Assembly (NCBI GenBank): GCA_944381505.1
Contig: CALWLK010000089.1
Coordinates: forward strand, 1-39,778
Length of the DNA stretch: 39,778 bases
From: an uncultured Lachnospiraceae bacterium
GTDB lineage: Bacteria > Bacillota > Clostridia > Lachnospirales > Lachnospiraceae
Reading direction: 5' to 3'
Shown here: positions 17,118 through 27,520 of the stretch, in pieces
Layout: every line of letters starts with the position of its first letter
How positions within the stretch are numbered: position 1 is the first letter of the stretch
The notes under the pieces: generated by a model
Told to the model about the DNA's origin: nothing
What the model saw: only the letters and a program-made list of their open reading frames with translations
The model's database searches: none
Program-made: the position numbers and the translations under genes

Positions 17118-19006
17118 AACTCAAAAGCCTTTACATAGACGGATTCGGAAAATTTGAAAAAAGGTCCCTTGAGTTCGGAGACGGCTTCAACGTCATATAC
17201 GGGCATAACGAGGCCGGAAAGTCCACTATGCACAGCTTTATAAAGGCCATGCTCTTCGGACTGTCGAAAAGGAGGTCTTTCCCCGACGGCGTAGACGAAT
17301 ACGAGAGATTCGAGCCCTGGGGAGGCGGCGGCTTCGGAGGGAGCCTTGAGCTTCTTTCCGGGGGAAATACAGTTAGGATAAAGAGGGATTTCAAAAAGAG
17401 CCCCGAGGATATAGAGCTTACGGTGGGGGAGGATACCTTTTACGGGGAGGAGGCCGAGAAGCTTTTGAGAGAATTGCTCTCCGGCCTCACGGAGAAGGCC
17501 TACAGAAACACCATAAGCATAGGCCAGCTGAAGACGCAGACCGAGAAGGGGGCTCACAAGGAGCTCTCGTCCCTCATAAAAAACATCTCGGGCACCGGAA
17601 GCGGAGAGCTCTCCTATGATGCCGCCATAGAATACCTTGACAGAAAGAAAAGAGCCTTTGAGGAGCAGATAGACGAGGAGGCGGCGGCAGGCTACAGCCG
17701 AAGGATAGGAAGGATAAGGAATCTTGAGAGGGAGCTTTCAGATCCGAAATATGACAACCGGCTTCCCGAGTACGAGGAGATAGGAGAGGGCTTAAAGGAG
17801 AAGCTCTCGGCTCTATCCGGAGAAAAGGAAAAGCTCTCCTTGAGGATCGAGAAGGCGGAGGGGACCCTGTCCGAAAATGGCTTTTCGGACCTTCGGTCCA
17901 TAGACGAATATGAGAAGGAGGCCCAAAGCTGCTACGACGAGTACAGGCGCCTTGAAAAGACGGCAAAAGGGCTAAAAAGGATCATTCTGCCCTTGATACT
18001 TCTTATAGCGGGATTGGGTATTGCAGCCCTTTCGGGAAGGCTTCTCTATCTCGCCTGCACGTCAGAGGGAGGATTTCGGGAGGCCTTGGCCTACGCCTTC
18101 GGGAAAGCCTTTAAGGCGGGGCTTTGCGGAGCAGCCCTGGCGGGACTTTCGGCTGTGCTTTCAGTTTCGGCGGCTGTGGTTTTTGTCTCGGGAAAGAGAA
18201 AGCTTTCAGGATTTGAGAGAGCCGAAAAAAGGCTCCTTGAGATATTCGACGCCCATATAGGAGATACAGACGTGAGCTCTGAGGCTCTTTGCGGACTGAA
18301 AGAAAGGCTTGAGGAGTTCAGAAGGCTTCAGAGAGCCTCCGAGGACTGCAGGGCGGAGCTCTCGGAGATCAACGGGGAGCTTCTCAAGCTCCACGAGGAC
18401 AGGGAGACATTTAAGGAAAAGCTCGACAGAGAGGAGCTCTTAAGGAGAGAGGCGGAGTCAAAGCTCATGGAACTCAACAGCCTGAAAGCCGAGGTCTCGG
18501 AGCTTCGCAGAGTGCTCGATACAAACAGCGCCTTGAAGGAGAAGGTGACGGCGGTGGAGCTGGCGGAGGAAAAGCTTTTGGAGCTCTCCCAAAAGATAAA
18601 GAGCTCTGTGGGGATACATTTAAACAGAACGGCCTCAGGCCTTATATCAGAGATAACAGGAGGCGCCTACAAGAGCATCGACAGCTCCGATGATTCCCGC
18701 ATATACCTGTCCACAGGAAGGAAGCTGGTGCCCTGTGACAAGGTGAGCGCGGGCACCATGGATCAGATATATCTGGCGGTGAGGCTCTCCGCAGTGAAGC
18801 TCATGGAGGGGGAGAAAGAGATATTCCCGCTGATATTTGACGACAGCTTCGCTCTATATGACGACGACAGGCTGAAAAGAGTGCTTGCGGCTCTCGGCGG
18901 ATTCTCCAAGGGAGAAAAAAGACAGCTGATAGCCTTTACCTGCCACGGCAGAGAGGCGGAGTTCCTTCGGGAGGCGGGTGTGAGCTTTAAGCTTATAGAG
19001 CTGTAG
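17114..19006 (+). CDS. YhaN/SbcC-like AAA ATPase with membrane-spanning coiled-coil middle
   Basis: This 630-residue Rad50/SMC-like ATPase starts at GTG 17114, overlapping the previous stop. The N-terminal half-ATPase carries Walker A GHNEAGKST (30-38). Two coiled-coil arms (about 175-285 and 365-500) surround two membrane helices (about 290-314 and 336-359). The C-terminal half has the signature VSAGTMDQIYLAVRLSA (544-560) and Walker B PLIFDDSF with DD at 576-577. In Bacillus the related YhaN is membrane-associated and encoded next to YhaO. The likely role is DNA end or structure handling at the membrane, together with the upstream phosphoesterase-like protein. Confidence 0.82.
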   Translation: MKLKSLYIDGFGKFEKRSLEFGDGFNVIYGHNEAGKSTMHSFIKAMLFGLSKRRSFPDGVDEYERFEPWGGGGFGGSLELLSGGNTVRIKRDFKKSPEDIELTVGEDTFYGEEAEKLLRELLSGLTEKAYRNTISIGQLKTQTEKGAHKELSSLIKNISGTGSGELSYDAAIEYLDRKKRAFEEQIDEEAAAGYSRRIGRIRNLERELSDPKYDNRLPEYEEIGEGLKEKLSALSGEKEKLSLRIEKAEGTLSENGFSDLRSIDEYEKEAQSCYDEYRRLEKTAKGLKRIILPLILLIAGLGIAALSGRLLYLACTSEGGFREALAYAFGKAFKAGLCGAALAGLSAVLSVSAAVVFVSGKRKLSGFERAEKRLLEIFDAHIGDTDVSSEALCGLKERLEEFRRLQRASEDCRAELSEINGELLKLHEDRETFKEKLDREELLRREAESKLMELNSLKAEVSELRRVLDTNSALKEKVTAVELAEEKLLELSQKIKSSVGIHLNRTASGLISEITGGAYKSIDSSDDSRIYLSTGRKLVPCDKVSAGTMDQIYLAVRLSAVKLMEGEKEIFPLIFDDSFALYDDDRLKRVLAALGGFSKGEKRQLIAFTCHGREAEFLREAGVSFKLIEL

Positions 19007-19021
19007 ATCATGAAGAGGTTT

Positions 19022-19061
19022 CGTAAAAATTTACCGATTTTTACGGGCCTTTTTCTTTTTT
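19022..19061 (+). terminator. Terminator after the YhaN-like gene
   Basis: A perfect 9-bp stem CGTAAAAAT/ATTTTTACG with a 6-nt loop is followed by GGCC and a long T-rich tract. Confidence 0.8.
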
Positions 19062-19148
19062 TATCAAAAATTAACTGCACTTAACCGAAAATTAACAGTG
19101 GAGACTAAAATAATGCCTAAAAATTATCAATTAGTATTTAATTATTTG

Positions 19149-19177
19149 TTCACAATAAATAAAATTAGTGCTATAAT
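19149..19177 (+). promoter_or_regulatory. Promoter for glgC-glgD
   Basis: TTCACA and consensus TATAAT are spaced by 17 bp in a very AT-rich stretch, 33 bases before the glgC start. Confidence 0.7.
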
Positions 19178-19210
19178 TAATATACTTATTTTTGTGGCGA
19201 GGTGATTCTC

Positions 19211-20485
19211 ATGATCAAGAAAGAAATGATAGCAATGCTTCTTGCCGGCGGGCAGGGAAGCCGTTTGGGTGTTTTGACTCAGCATATTGCAAAGCCTGCG
19301 GTTTCTTTCGGAGGAAAATACAGGATAATAGATTTCCCCTTAAGCAACTGTATCAACTCGGGCATAGATACGGTGGGGGTTCTTACCCAGTATCAGCCTC
19401 TCAGGCTAAATGCGCACATAGGTATAGGAATACCGTGGGATCTGGACAGGAATATAGGCGGAGTTTCAGTGCTGCCGCCCTATGAGAGAAGTGCGGGCTC
19501 CGACTGGTACTCAGGGACGGCAAACGCCATATATCAGAATCTTTCTTATATGGAGAGCTTTAACCCGGACTATGTCCTCATACTTTCAGGCGATCACATA
19601 TACAAGATGGACTATGAGGTGATGTTGGACTATCACAAGGCCTGCGGGGCTGACGTGACCATAGCCACCATGCCTGTGCCCATTGAGGAGGCCTCCCGAT
19701 TCGGAATAGCCATAACAGACGAAAAGGGAAGGATCACCGAATTTGAGGAGAAGCCCGAACATCCGAGATCGAATCTCGCGTCCATGGGAATTTATATATT
19801 CAGCTGGCCTGTCCTGAGAGAAGCCCTTGTGGAGCTCAAGGACCAGCCCAACTGTGACTTCGGAAAGCATATCATTCCCTACTGCCACGGAAAAGACATG
19901 AAGCTCTACGCCTACGAGTTCAACGAGTACTGGAAGGACGTGGGAACTCTCGAGTCCTATTGGCAGGCGAATATGGAGCTCGTTGACATTATCCCCGAAT
20001 TCAATCTCTACGAGGAATATTGGAGGATATACACAAAGAGCGACAATATAAAGCCTCAGTACGTGGGGGATAAGGCCGAGATATCAAAGAGCATAATAGG
20101 CGAGGGCTGCGAGATCCTCGGAAAAGTGGAGCATTCCGTTCTGGGAGCGGGTGTCGTCGTAGAGGAGGGGGCCGAGGTCATCGACTCCATCGTCATGGCG
20201 GATACCGTCATCGGAGCAGGCACCAAGATAAACAAGGCCATCATAGCCGAGGAGGTAAAGATAGGCTCGGGCTGCGACATAGGAGTCGGGGAGTTTGCGG
20301 AGAGCAAGCTTGACAAGAAGGTCTATAAGTTTGACCTTGTTACAGTGGGAGATTGCTCAGAGATACCCGACAACGTAAAGATCGGAAAGAATACCGCCAT
20401 ATCGGGAAAGACCGTGGCCGAGGATTACCCCGGAGGGCTCCTTCCCGGCGGCTCATATATCATAAAGGAGGGCGGCGTAAGATGA
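19211..20485 (+). CDS. glgC: Glucose-1-phosphate adenylyltransferase, catalytic subunit GlgC
   Basis: This enzyme makes ADP-glucose from ATP and glucose-1-phosphate, the committed step of bacterial glycogen synthesis. ATG 19211 is chosen because GAGGTG sits six bases upstream; a GTG three codons earlier lies inside that site. The 424-residue protein begins with the nucleotidyltransferase signature [14 protein letters not shown] and has [10 protein letters not shown], the catalytic-site [20 protein letters not shown], and a C-terminal left-handed beta-helix of hexapeptide repeats (from about residue 290). The glgD start overlaps its stop (ATGA), so the two subunits are probably made together. 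Confidence 0.95.
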   Translation: MIKKEMIAMLLAGGQGSRLGVLTQHIAKPAVSFGGKYRIIDFPLSNCINSGIDTVGVLTQYQPLRLNAHIGIGIPWDLDRNIGGVSVLPPYERSAGSDWYSGTANAIYQNLSYMESFNPDYVLILSGDHIYKMDYEVMLDYHKACGADVTIATMPVPIEEASRFGIAITDEKGRITEFEEKPEHPRSNLASMGIYIFSWPVLREALVELKDQPNCDFGKHIIPYCHGKDMKLYAYEFNEYWKDVGTLESYWQANMELVDIIPEFNLYEEYWRIYTKSDNIKPQYVGDKAEISKSIIGEGCEILGKVEHSVLGAGVVVEEGAEVIDSIVMADTVIGAGTKINKAIIAEEVKIGSGCDIGVGEFAESKLDKKVYKFDLVTVGDCSEIPDNVKIGKNTAISGKTVAEDYPGGLLPGGSYIIKEGGVR

Positions 20486-21600
20486 GAGCTATAGGAATCA
20501 TATTGGCGGGAGGAAACTCCAAGAGGATGAGGGAGCTCAGCAACAAGAGAGCCATCTCCGCTATGCCTGTGGCGGGAAGCTTCAGGAGCATAGATTTCAC
20601 TCTGAGCAACATGACCAATTCTCATATACAGACAGTGGCCGTGCTCACTCAGTACAATTCAAGGTCTCTGAACCTTCACCTGAATTCTTCAAAGTGGTGG
20701 GATTTCGGAAGAAAGCAGGGGGGACTCTACGTATTCAACCCTACCATAACACCGGATTCCAGCGATTGGTACAGGGGAACTGCGGACGCTCTCTATCAGA
20801 ACCTCACCTTCCTTAAGAGCAGTCACGAGCCCTACGTGGTGATAGCGGCCGGAGACGGAATATACAAGCTTGACTACAACAAGGTGCTTGAGTATCACAT
20901 AGAGAAGAAAGCCGACATCACAGTCGTATGCAAAAAGATGCCCGAGGGGGAGGACATCACAAGGTTCGGCTGTGTGAAGATAAACGATGACGGGCGCATC
21001 GTAGATTTTGAAGAAAAGCCTATGGTTTCGGACGCCAACACAATTTCCTGCGGCATCTACGTAATAAGGAGAAGGCATTTGATAGAGCTTATAGAGAAGT
21101 GCGCGCAGGAGGACAGGTATGATTTCGTAAACGATATCCTCGTAAGATACAAGAATTTAAAGAGGATATACGCCTACAAGATCAACGACTATTGGAGCAA
21201 TATCGCAAGCGTCGAGTCCTATTACAAGACGAACATGGACTTTTTGAACAAGGAGGTAAGGGATTACTTCAAGGCCGATCCTCAGATATATACCAAGGCT
21301 GAGGATCTCCCGCCCGCAAAATATAACCCCGGAGCCTCCGTCAAGAACAGCCTTGTGTCAAGCGGATGCATCATAAACGGGACCGTGGAGAACTCGCTTC
21401 TCTTTAAGGACGTTTATGTCGGAAACAATACGGTGATAAAAAATTCCATAGTCCTCAACAATGTTTATATCGGGGACAATACCGTAATAGAGAACTGCGT
21501 GGTGGAATCCAGAGACGTCATCAGGGCGAACTCCACTCATATCGGATCCCCCGACAACATAAAGATAGTGGTGGAGAAAAATGACAGGTATATGGTATAG
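20482..21600 (+). CDS. glgD: Glucose-1-phosphate adenylyltransferase regulatory subunit GlgD
   Basis: The start is ATG 20482, overlapping the glgC stop. The 372-residue protein has the same fold as GlgC but with altered catalytic signatures ([11 protein letters not shown] instead of [20 protein letters not shown] instead of [10 protein letters not shown]), as known for Firmicute GlgD. GlgD is generally poorly active alone and raises activity of the GlgC/GlgD complex (family knowledge). The C-terminal beta-helix repeats ([20 protein letters not shown]) are intact. Confidence 0.93.
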   Translation: MRAIGIILAGGNSKRMRELSNKRAISAMPVAGSFRSIDFTLSNMTNSHIQTVAVLTQYNSRSLNLHLNSSKWWDFGRKQGGLYVFNPTITPDSSDWYRGTADALYQNLTFLKSSHEPYVVIAAGDGIYKLDYNKVLEYHIEKKADITVVCKKMPEGEDITRFGCVKINDDGRIVDFEEKPMVSDANTISCGIYVIRRRHLIELIEKCAQEDRYDFVNDILVRYKNLKRIYAYKINDYWSNIASVESYYKTNMDFLNKEVRDYFKADPQIYTKAEDLPPAKYNPGASVKNSLVSSGCIINGTVENSLLFKDVYVGNNTVIKNSIVLNNVYIGDNTVIENCVVESRDVIRANSTHIGSPDNIKIVVEKNDRYMV

Positions 21601-21646
21601 CATGAGCAATGCTGTATAAATATATCCATATAGTAGGAGGAGAGTT

Positions 21647-21931
21647 ATGCAGATAACAGACATCAGGGTCAGAAAGATCGACAAGGAAGGAAAGATGAGG
21701 GCCGTTGTGTCCATAACCTTTGACAACGAATTCGTTGTCCACGATATAAAGGTTATAGAGGGCGATCAGGGGCTGTTTATAGCTATGCCTTCAAGGAAAG
21801 CGGCCGACGGAGAGTACAGGGATATTGCTCATCCCATAAACTCCGACACGAGAGCTTCCATTCAGAGCGCGATACTTGAGAAGTATGAAGCCGTTATGAG
21901 AGAAGAGGGCGAAGACAAAACGATTGATTAA
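21647..21931 (+). CDS. spoVG: SpoVG family RNA/DNA-binding regulator
   Basis: The 94 residues match SpoVG across their length: [20 protein letters not shown], the core [18 protein letters not shown], and [32 protein letters not shown]. SpoVG is a small site-specific nucleic-acid-binding regulator; it affects septation and sporulation in Bacillus and other traits in non-sporeformers. A GGAGGAG site precedes the ATG. It lies at the head of the pth-mfd-ftsH cluster, as spoVG does in many Firmicutes. Confidence 0.95.
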   Translation: MQITDIRVRKIDKEGKMRAVVSITFDNEFVVHDIKVIEGDQGLFIAMPSRKAADGEYRDIAHPINSDTRASIQSAILEKYEAVMREEGEDKTID

Positions 21932-21954
21932 AAGAAATTGATATGATATCATTG

Positions 21955-21991
21955 AAGCTGCCGCGGGGATATTTCCACTGCGGCAGCTTTT
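21955..21991 (+). terminator. Terminator after spoVG
   Basis: A perfect 10-bp stem AAGCTGCCGC/GCGGCAGCTT with a 15-nt loop ends in a short T-tract. Confidence 0.8.
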
Positions 21992-22011
21992 GTAAACCGG
22001 AAAGGATGAGA

Positions 22012-22046
22012 CCGAAGCCCCCCTATGGCGGGAATGCTTCGGATTT
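22012..22046 (+). promoter_or_regulatory. GC-rich hairpin in the leader of the flavoprotein gene
   Basis: A 7-bp stem CCGAAGC/GCTTCGG, with additional CCC/GGG pairing inside, is followed by ATTTTGGT just upstream of the ribosome binding site. It may be a second terminator or an attenuator. No known riboswitch core is recognised. Confidence 0.45.
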
Positions 22047-22067
22047 TGGTATGTTTAAGGAGTGGAT

Positions 22068-23462
22068 ATGCAAAAAGGAAACTATGACGTAATAATAATC
22101 GGAGCAGGCCCCTCGGGAATATTCTGCGCCTACACCTTGATAGAAAAAAGGCCTGATTTAAAGATACTCATGATAGAGAAGGGAAGGCCCATAGAAAAGA
22201 GAGTCTGCCCCAAGAGAAAGACCAAGGTCTGCGTGGGATGCAAGCCCTGCAATATCACCACAGGCTTTGCCGGGGCCGGGGCTTTTTCTGATGGGAAGCT
22301 CTCACTGTCTCCCGATGTGGGAGGTACCCTGCCGGAGATATTGGGCTACGACAGGGCCCTCGAGCTCATAAACAGGTCGGACAGCATATATCTCAAGTTC
22401 GGGGCCGACAAGAACGTCTACGGTGTGGACAAAAAGAGAGAGATAGAGGATATAAGAAGAAAGGCCATAAACGCAAACCTGAAGCTCATAGAATGCCCCA
22501 TAAGGCATTTGGGCACGGAGGAGGGCTATAAGATATATCAGCGCATTCAGAATTATCTCCTTGAAAAGGGCATAGAGGCCATATTCAACACCATGGTGAC
22601 GGATATCCTCATAGAGGACGGAAGGGCCGTGGGCGTCGTAACTGACAGAGGGGAAGAGTACAGGGCCGAGAGGATAGTTGCAGGCGTAGGCAGAGAGGGC
22701 TCCGACTGGTTCAGCAGGATATGCAGGGAGCACTCCATAGAGACGGAGGTGGGCACCGTTGATATAGGCGTCAGAGTCGAGGTCAGGGACGAGGTGATGA
22801 AGTTCCTTAATGAGAACCTCTACGAGGCAAAGCTCGTCTACTATACCCCCACCTTTGACGACAAGGTGAGGACGTTCTGCACCAACCCCTCAGGGGAGGT
22901 GGCCACGGAGTACTACGACGACGGGCTGGCGGTGGTAAACGGACACGCCTACAAGTCAAAGGAGTACAAGACCTCCAATACGAACTTCGCGCTTTTGGTG
23001 TCGAAGAATTTCACAAAGCCCTTCAAGACTCCCATAGAATACGGAAAGCATGTGGCGCAGCTCTCAAACATGCTCTGCGACGGAAAGATAATGGTGCAGA
23101 CCTTCGGAGATTTTCTGAGAGGCAGAAGGACGACGGAGGAGAGGCTTTGCAGGAACAATATCCTTCCCACCTTAAAGGATGCGGTCCCCGGGGATCTGAG
23201 TCTGGTGCTTCCCTACAGGATAATGCTTGATATAAAGGAGATGCTCTTGGCTCTTGACAAGGTCACCCCCGGAATAGCAGCGGACGAGACTCTTCTCTAC
23301 GGGGTGGAGGTGAAATTCTACTCAAACAAGGTGGTTGTGGATAAGAATTTTGAGACGGTGATAAAGGGGCTCTACTCCATAGGAGACGGAGCCGGCATAA
23401 CAAGGAGCCTGCAGCAGGCCTCCGCAAACGGTATAAGCGTGGCGGAGAGCATCCTCAAATAG
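22068..23462 (+). CDS. FAD-dependent dehydrogenase (COG2509-like)
   Basis: ATG 22068 is chosen because AAGGAG lies five bases upstream; a GTG two codons earlier overlaps that site. The protein has 464 residues. The N-terminal Rossmann motif is DVIIIGAGPSGIFCA (FAD binding). It is followed by a cysteine-rich segment (CPKRKTKVCVGCKPCNITTG), the GFAGAGAFSDGKLSL motif typical of this uncharacterised flavoprotein family, and the C-terminal FAD motif GLYSIGDGAGITRSLQQASA. The four to five close cysteines could bind a metal or cluster. The substrate is unknown. Confidence 0.85.
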   Translation: MQKGNYDVIIIGAGPSGIFCAYTLIEKRPDLKILMIEKGRPIEKRVCPKRKTKVCVGCKPCNITTGFAGAGAFSDGKLSLSPDVGGTLPEILGYDRALELINRSDSIYLKFGADKNVYGVDKKREIEDIRRKAINANLKLIECPIRHLGTEEGYKIYQRIQNYLLEKGIEAIFNTMVTDILIEDGRAVGVVTDRGEEYRAERIVAGVGREGSDWFSRICREHSIETEVGTVDIGVRVEVRDEVMKFLNENLYEAKLVYYTPTFDDKVRTFCTNPSGEVATEYYDDGLAVVNGHAYKSKEYKTSNTNFALLVSKNFTKPFKTPIEYGKHVAQLSNMLCDGKIMVQTFGDFLRGRRTTEERLCRNNILPTLKDAVPGDLSLVLPYRIMLDIKEMLLALDKVTPGIAADETLLYGVEVKFYSNKVVVDKNFETVIKGLYSIGDGAGITRSLQQASANGISVAESILK

Positions 23463-23494
23463 GAACTCTTCCGAAAAAAGACAGGAGACGGTTT

Positions 23495-24085
23495 ATGTAT
23501 ATTATTGCAGGCCTCGGGAATCCCGAGAAGAAATATGACGGCACAAGACACAACGCCGGCTTTGAGGCACTGGATGAGCTGATGGATCATTTCAATCTGA
23601 AGCTGAAGGAGAACAAATTTACGGCGGTCTGCGCCTCGGCCTTCATAGATACCGAGGAGGGACCGGAGAAGGTGCTTCTTTTGAAGCCCCTCACATATAT
23701 GAACAGAAGCGGAGACAGCATAAAGGCCGCGGCGGATTACTACAAGGTGCCTGTGGAAAACATCATAGTCATATATGACGACATAAGCTTTCCCGTGGGA
23801 AAGCTGAGAGTGCGGGGTCAGGGCTCCGCCGGGGGACACAACGGCATAAAGAGCATAATAGCGAGGCTCGGAAGTGAAAACTTCCCCAGAGTCAGGATAG
23901 GCGTGGGAGGCCTCTCAGAGAACGAGGACATGATCTCCCATGTGCTGGGGCATTTTTCAGCCGAGGATCAGGCTGTGATGAGAGAGACCTACAGGGCTGC
24001 GGGGGAGGCGGCCCTCACAATAATCAAGAGGGGGGTGCCTGAGGCCATGAACCGTTTTAACGGCATGGTCATAGCGAGGGCTTAG
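23495..24085 (+). CDS. pth: Peptidyl-tRNA hydrolase
   Basis: Pth cleaves peptidyl-tRNAs released from stalled ribosomes, recycling tRNA. The 196 residues show GLGNPEKKYDGTRHNAGF, with the catalytic His19 and Asn9, then LLKPLTYMNRSG, the IYDDISFPVGKLRVRGQGSAGGHNG motif region (catalytic Asp in the IYDD segment) and FPRVRIGVG. mfd follows after five bases, the usual Firmicute order. Confidence 0.96.
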   Translation: MYIIAGLGNPEKKYDGTRHNAGFEALDELMDHFNLKLKENKFTAVCASAFIDTEEGPEKVLLLKPLTYMNRSGDSIKAAADYYKVPVENIIVIYDDISFPVGKLRVRGQGSAGGHNGIKSIIARLGSENFPRVRIGVGGLSENEDMISHVLGHFSAEDQAVMRETYRAAGEAALTIIKRGVPEAMNRFNGMVIARA

Positions 24086-24090
24086 AGACT

Positions 24091-27000
24091 ATGTACAGTC
24101 CTTTATACGGCATAAAAGAATACAGGGAGCTTTCCGACAGCTTGAGAGAGAGCGAGGGGCTTCTCGCCCTCTCGGGCTGCACCGAGTCCGAGGACGCCAT
24201 GGTCATATCCGGCCTTTGTGCGGACTGTAAAAAGACTCTGGTCATATGCTCCGATGAGAAGAAGGCCTACAGGCTTTGGAGAGATCTGAAGAACTTTTCC
24301 CGTTTTGTGTATCTCTACCCTGCAAAGGACCTTCTCTTTTATGATGCGGATATACAGGGAAACCTTATCTCCGGGGAGAGGATAAATGTTCTGAGACATC
24401 TGATAGAGGAGGAGAGAGTCACTGTGGTCACCACCATAGACGGACTCATGGACAAGATATCCTCGGAGGAGAATGTGAGGAACGAGGCTTTGAGACTTTT
24501 CGAGGGCATGGTCATAAAAGGGGGAGAAATAAAGAAGGTCCTTGCTTCTCTCGGCTACGAGAGGGTCCCCCAGGTGGAAAACAGAGGACAGTTTTCCGTG
24601 AGGGGAGGAATCACGGACATTTATCCCATGACAGAGACGGAGCCTGTCAGGGTGGAGTTTTTTGACGAGGAGATAGACACTATAAGGAGCTTTGATCCTG
24701 AGAGCCAGCGCTCCGTGGAAAGGCTCAAGGAGATAATGATCTATCCCGCGAGGGAGACGGGACAAAAAGAAGGGGAGGGGGTATCTCTTCTTAAATATTT
24801 CTCCAAAGACTCTCTCGTGGTGATGGCTGAGCCCGGAAGGCTTTTTGAGAGGGCTGCGGCTGTGGAGACCGAGTTTCGGGAGAGCATGTCCATGCGCCTT
24901 GAGAAGGGATATATCGACAGAGATCATGCGGACCTCATATTTTCCGCCGAGGAGGTCTTCGACGGGCTTCGTTCAAGGCGAGGGCTTGTGCTTTGCGGAG
25001 TGGGGGACAGCCTTAAGGAGCTCGGTGTAAAAAAGTCCTTTAATATCGAATCCGTGCCGGTGAATTCCTACAAGGAAGCCTTTGAGCTTCTGATAAAAGA
25101 CCTCACCTCCTACAAAAAGAAGGGCAGCAGGGTAACGCTGCTTACGAACTCCAAGACAAGAATGTCGAGGCTTGCCGAGATGCTGAGAGGCTACGGGCTT
25201 TCCGCCTACCGGCCCGACGAGGGGACAGAGCTCGAAAAGGGCAGCATAGAGGTGGTGTTCGGAAATTTAAAGCGAGGCTTTGAGATCCCTTCTGCCTCCT
25301 ATGTCCTCATAACAGAGGGGGACATGTTCGGAAGCGCGGCCCCAAAGAAGAAGCGCCGCAAAAAGAAATACGAGGGAGCGGAGATAACAGGCTTAAACGA
25401 GCTTTCCGTAGGCGACTACGTTGTGCACGAGAGCCATGGGATAGGCATATACAAGGGAATAGAGAGGATAGAGAGGGACGGGGCTGCAAAGGATTACATA
25501 AAGATAGAGTACGCCGACGGAGGGAATCTGTACCTGCCCGCCACGAAGCTCTCGGCGGTGCAGAAATATTCCGGAAAGGACGCCGCAAAGCCCAAGCTCA
25601 ACAAGCTCAACAGTCCGGAGTGGAAAAAGACCAAGGACAGAGTGAGAGGGAGAGTAAAGGACATAGCGAAGGAGCTGATTGAGCTCTATGCCAAGAGACA
25701 GGATGAAAAGGGCTTCAAATACAGTGAGGATACGGTTTGGCAGAAGGAGTTCGAGGAGATGTTTCCCTATGAGGAGACGGAGGACCAGCTCTCCGCCATA
25801 GAGGCCGCCAAGGAGGATATGGAGAGCGGCAAGGTCATGGACCGTCTCATATGCGGCGATGTGGGCTACGGAAAGACGGAGATAGCCCTGAGGGCGGCCT
25901 TCAAGGCTGTGCAGGACGGAAAGCAGGTGGCCTACCTGGTCCCCACGACCATACTGGCAAAGCAGCACTACAATACCTTTACGGAGAGATTGGAGAGCTT
26001 CCCGGTAAAGACCGCCCTCATGTGCAGGTTCAGAAGCGCGGCGGAAAACAGAGAGACCGCAAAGGCCTTAAAGCAGGGCACTGTGGACATAGTCATAGGT
26101 ACCCACAGGCTGCTGTCAGAGGACGTGGGCTTTAAGGACCTGGGCCTTCTCATAATAGATGAGGAGCAGCGCTTCGGAGTTGGGCACAAGGAGAAGATAA
26201 AGAAGCTCAAAAACAACGTGGATGTGCTGACGCTCACCGCGACCCCCATACCCAGGACCCTGCACATGTCCCTTGCGGGGATAAGGGATCTGAGCATACT
26301 GGAGGAGCCTCCTGTAGACAGGGTCCCCATACAGACCTATGTTATGGAGTACAATGAGGAGGCCGTGAGAGAGGCGGTCACAAGGGAGCTCATGAGGGGA
26401 GGACAGGTATACTATGTCTACAACAGAGTGAAGGACATTGCCGATAAGGCCGCAAGGCTTCAGAGCCTCCTTCCGGATGCGAATATCGAGTACGCCCACG
26501 GGCAGATGCCGGAGAGAGAGCTGGAGGACATAATGATGCGCTTTATAGAGGGGGAGACGGACGTGCTGGTATCCACAACCATAATAGAGACCGGCCTTGA
26601 CATCCCCAACGCCAACACCCTCATCATAGACGGCGCGGAGAAGATGGGGCTCTCCCAACTCTACCAGATAAGGGGAAGGGTGGGAAGGAGCAGCAGGAAC
26701 TCCTACGCCTTCCTCATGTACAAGAAGGACAAGATACTCTCGGAGGAGGCGGAAAAGAGACTCACCGCCATAAGGGAATTCACAAGGCTCGGCTCAGGCA
26801 TAAGGATAGCCATGAGGGACCTTGAGATAAGAGGAGCGGGAAATGTCCTGGGGGCGGAGCAGCACGGCTTCATGGAGGCGGTGGGCTACGACCTCTACTG
26901 CAAGCTTTTGAATCAGGCGGTGAAGCTTTTGAAGGGTGAGAGCGACGGCAGCGAGGAGTTCGAGACGACAGTGGACTGCGATGCGGACGCCTACATACCG

Positions 27001-27414
27001 GACAGCTACATAGGAAATGAATTCCAAAAGCTTGACGCCTACAAGAAGATAGCGGGGCTCTCCGAGGAGGAGGAATTTTACGATATGGAGGACGAGCTGA
27101 CAGACCGCTTCGGAGACATTCCGAGGGAGGCTTTGGAGCTTTTAAGGCTTGCAAGGCTCAAGGCGCTCGCCCACAAGGCCTACGTTACGGAGCTTACGGT
27201 AAAGAAGGACAGCATAAGGATAATGATGCACCCCCGGGCGGACATAAATGTAAATGCCATCCCGGAGCTCATAGAAAACGAGAGGGGCAAACTCAGATTC
27301 ATAAGGGGCAAGGACCCGAAGTTCATATATACGGACACAAAGCCCCACAGCGATTGTGAGGCCATGCTCAAAAAAGCCGAGGAAATAATAAAAAAATTAA
27401 AAAAGAATGATTAG
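24091..27414 (+). CDS. mfd: Transcription-repair coupling factor Mfd
   Basis: Mfd removes RNA polymerase stalled at lesions and recruits UvrA. The 1107 residues cover all modules: the UvrB-like N-terminal part (FSVRGGITDIYPMTETEPVR), the RNA-polymerase-interaction domain (ELSVGDYVVHESHGIGIYKG), and the SF2 translocase with Walker A GDVGYGKT (589-596) and box II DEEQ (from 690). Further motifs are LTATPIPRTLHMSLAGIRD and QIRGRVGRS, and the end is a C-terminal TRCF domain. One feature worth noting is a Lys/Arg-rich run (APKKKRRKKKYEG) before the RID. Confidence 0.97.
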   Translation: MYSPLYGIKEYRELSDSLRESEGLLALSGCTESEDAMVISGLCADCKKTLVICSDEKKAYRLWRDLKNFSRFVYLYPAKDLLFYDADIQGNLISGERINVLRHLIEEERVTVVTTIDGLMDKISSEENVRNEALRLFEGMVIKGGEIKKVLASLGYERVPQVENRGQFSVRGGITDIYPMTETEPVRVEFFDEEIDTIRSFDPESQRSVERLKEIMIYPARETGQKEGEGVSLLKYFSKDSLVVMAEPGRLFERAAAVETEFRESMSMRLEKGYIDRDHADLIFSAEEVFDGLRSRRGLVLCGVGDSLKELGVKKSFNIESVPVNSYKEAFELLIKDLTSYKKKGSRVTLLTNSKTRMSRLAEMLRGYGLSAYRPDEGTELEKGSIEVVFGNLKRGFEIPSASYVLITEGDMFGSAAPKKKRRKKKYEGAEITGLNELSVGDYVVHESHGIGIYKGIERIERDGAAKDYIKIEYADGGNLYLPATKLSAVQKYSGKDAAKPKLNKLNSPEWKKTKDRVRGRVKDIAKELIELYAKRQDEKGFKYSEDTVWQKEFEEMFPYEETEDQLSAIEAAKEDMESGKVMDRLICGDVGYGKTEIALRAAFKAVQDGKQVAYLVPTTILAKQHYNTFTERLESFPVKTALMCRFRSAAENRETAKALKQGTVDIVIGTHRLLSEDVGFKDLGLLIIDEEQRFGVGHKEKIKKLKNNVDVLTLTATPIPRTLHMSLAGIRDLSILEEPPVDRVPIQTYVMEYNEEAVREAVTRELMRGGQVYYVYNRVKDIADKAARLQSLLPDANIEYAHGQMPERELEDIMMRFIEGETDVLVSTTIIETGLDIPNANTLIIDGAEKMGLSQLYQIRGRVGRSSRNSYAFLMYKKDKILSEEAEKRLTAIREFTRLGSGIRIAMRDLEIRGAGNVLGAEQHGFMEAVGYDLYCKLLNQAVKLLKGESDGSEEFETTVDCDADAYIPDSYIGNEFQKLDAYKKIAGLSEEEEFYDMEDELTDRFGDIPREALELLRLARLKALAHKAYVTELTVKKDSIRIMMHPRADINVNAIPELIENERGKLRFIRGKDPKFIYTDTKPHSDCEAMLKKAEEIIKKLKKND

Positions 27415-27436
27415 TACGGCAAAAAAGGGCTTTTGC

Positions 27437-27465
27437 TTGACAAAAGAAGTAAAAGCTTATATAAA
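27437..27465 (+). promoter_or_regulatory. Promoter for the HU gene
   Basis: Consensus TTGACA and TATAAA are separated by 17 bp, 55 bases before the HU start codon, in the gap after mfd. Confidence 0.75.
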
Positions 27466-27520
27466 AGATATTGAAGATTTAAAGGCTTATAAAGCAATAT
27501 TTTATTTTTGGAGGAATACC

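Noticed and set aside
24103..24927. Minus-strand 274-codon frame opposite the start of mfd.
   Set aside because: No family resemblance; it is a shadow of the well-conserved Mfd N-terminal region.
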